A stretch of DNA of 42,819 bases from a bacterium (GTDB lineage Bacteria; Verrucomicrobiota; Verrucomicrobiia; Limisphaerales; JAJXZI01), in the NCBI GenBank assembly GCA_021780115.1, contig JAJXZI010000076.1, positions 1 through 42,819 of the forward strand, written 5' to 3'. Shown here in pieces: positions 41,968 to 42,819 of this stretch. Within the stretch, counting starts at the first letter, position 1; every line of letters begins with the position of its first letter. The position numbers and the translations under genes are program-made. Under the pieces are notes generated by a model. It ran no database searches, was not told the DNA's origin, and saw only the letters and a list, made by a program, of their open reading frames with translations.

Positions 41968-42111
41968 TCAAGCGTGGAAGAGAGGCCAGATTTCATTCCT
42001 TGTCGCGCCCGGTGGATTGTCTTTCCCCCGCGCCAGGGTTTATCCATGGGTCCACCGTGACGCTGTTAAGCTTGGGTACGGACGCCGCATTGATCGACTC
42101 CGAACCGCTCA

Positions 42112-42819
42112 TCAAAGCGGCGTCGTGGCGGCGGGACCGCCGACGCTCACGGCGGGGATGACGGGAGTCCGCGCGATCGCTTTCAATCGGGGCGAAACCA
42201 CGCCGAACTGATCCATCGCAAAGTTGACGAACCCGAGCTTGAGCGCGGGCGAGCCGTCCTTCACCTGGAAGTCGCCCGCCGCCGGATTGACGAACAACGG
42301 ATCGCCGACGAGCGAGTGCGCGTCGCAACCTTGCGCGGCGAACTTGGTGCGGTCGGCGTCGGAGGTCGTGAATAGGTTGTAGTCAAGTTCCGCGCCCCAC
42401 TTCGGGATCTTCATGATCGCCGGCTGGTAGGCGCCCATGACGATGTTGCGCTCGAAGATGTCGCCGCTGTTCGGGAACCAGACGTGCGGATGGAGGCTGT
42501 TGCCGACGATGACGTTGTTCGTGGCGATCCGGCCGAAGCCTTCGCGCAACTTCAGCCCGCCGTGCAGCAGCAGGTTGTCGGCGATAATGTACCGGCTCGA
42601 ACCGTCGTCGAGGTCCACATCCCAGCCGTGGTCGCAGCGCCAGCGGTTGTGGCGAAGCGTGTTCGGCTTCACGACGTCGAGGAAGGCGAGCTTCGGCAAT
42701 TCGCCCTCCGGCACTCCGCGCAAGTTCCAAAAGCGATCGCGGCCCCAGGAATTGAAGCAGCCGTGGTCACCGGTCTCGCGCACCGTGTCGAACACGTCGC
42801 AGAACTCGATGACGTGCCC
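42112..42819 (-). CDS. Right-handed parallel beta-helix protein, 5' end outside window
   Basis: C-terminal 235 codons of a larger protein; the frame is open to the window edge (HVIEFCDVFDTVRETGDHGC). It has irregular beta-helix rungs: SRYIIADNLLLHGGLKLREG, TNNVIVGNSLHPHVWF, DIFERNIVMGAYQP and YNLFTT, then SLVGDPLFVNPAAGDFQVKD, the end motif common in pectate-lyase-like and polysaccharide-lyase-like proteins ('DP.F.....GDF.L...SPA...G'). It is probably secreted and acts on or binds polysaccharide, but catalytic residues cannot be judged from this part. The C-terminal 30 residues are Ala/Pro/Thr-rich. Confidence 0.8.
   Translation of the reverse strand, partial: GHVIEFCDVFDTVRETGDHGCFNSWGRDRFWNLRGVPEGELPKLAFLDVVKPNTLRHNRWRCDHGWDVDLDDGSSRYIIADNLLLHGGLKLREGFGRIATNNVIVGNSLHPHVWFPNSGDIFERNIVMGAYQPAIMKIPKWGAELDYNLFTTSDADRTKFAAQGCDAHSLVGDPLFVNPAAGDFQVKDGSPALKLGFVNFAMDQFGVVSPRLKAIARTPVIPAVSVGGPAATTPL

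Noticed and set aside
1-42819. tRNA, rRNA, CRISPR array, intact insertion sequence
   Set aside because: No cloverleaf, rRNA-like stretch, regular spacer-repeat array, or transposase with inverted ends was seen by eye.

Overview
This is a GC-rich bacterial window that I read as Verrucomicrobiota (Pedosphaera/Limisphaerales-like). The pointers are an ECF sigma factor encoded directly upstream of a large Ser/Thr kinase with WD40 repeats, a secreted propeller ending in a '..STDLADW..RFYR' tail, a pseudopilin with an FTLLELLVVIAVI start, a periplasmic sensor kinase built of repeated OB-like modules, and secreted EF-hand and PQQ-propeller proteins. The assignment rests on gene style only; there is no rRNA in the window. 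I found no tRNA, CRISPR array or intact insertion sequence.

Layout. 1-7118 (+): two tandem, mosaic-identical RND efflux pumps and a TolC-like outer membrane channel. 7157-11411 (-): EndA/EEP-type secreted hydrolase, a DUF2959-like lipoprotein, and a CpxA/CpxR-like two-component pair. 11665-12291 (+): a divergently transcribed secreted EF-hand protein, so the locus resembles cpxRA-cpxP in layout. 12400-14990 (-): proS and a fumarylacetoacetase-family hydrolase. 15431-23838 (+): a four-gene signalling operon (OB-module/PAS sensor kinase; REC-PAS-kinase; REC-HDOD; REC plus an HD-GYP-like domain that has lost its metal ligands), preceded by a candidate promoter and a leader that can fold into three stems. 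23851-27182 (-): moaE, moaD, hpt, an unknown membrane protein and a dimeric-type dUTPase in one tight operon. 27331-28092 (+): Nif3-like protein. 28181-29509 (-): secreted PQQ-like propeller. 30001-33159 (+): SWIM-SNF2 helicase.

33680-40573 (-) is the most distinctive block. In transcription order it holds an ECF sigma factor, a Ser/Thr kinase with a zinc ribbon and a WD40 C-terminal half, an unknown secreted protein, a secreted seven-repeat propeller and a 54-residue pseudopilin-like peptide whose start overlaps the propeller stop. Hairpins precede two of these genes, and one can extend to a pseudoknot just upstream of a very strong ribosome binding site. An 11-bp tandem repeat lies upstream of the sigma gene. 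Together these suggest a sigma/kinase-controlled cell-surface module.

40574-42111 is a decaying stretch: a frameshifted alpha/beta-hydrolase pseudogene and a C-terminal remnant of a second ECF sigma factor. The window ends inside a parallel beta-helix protein (-).
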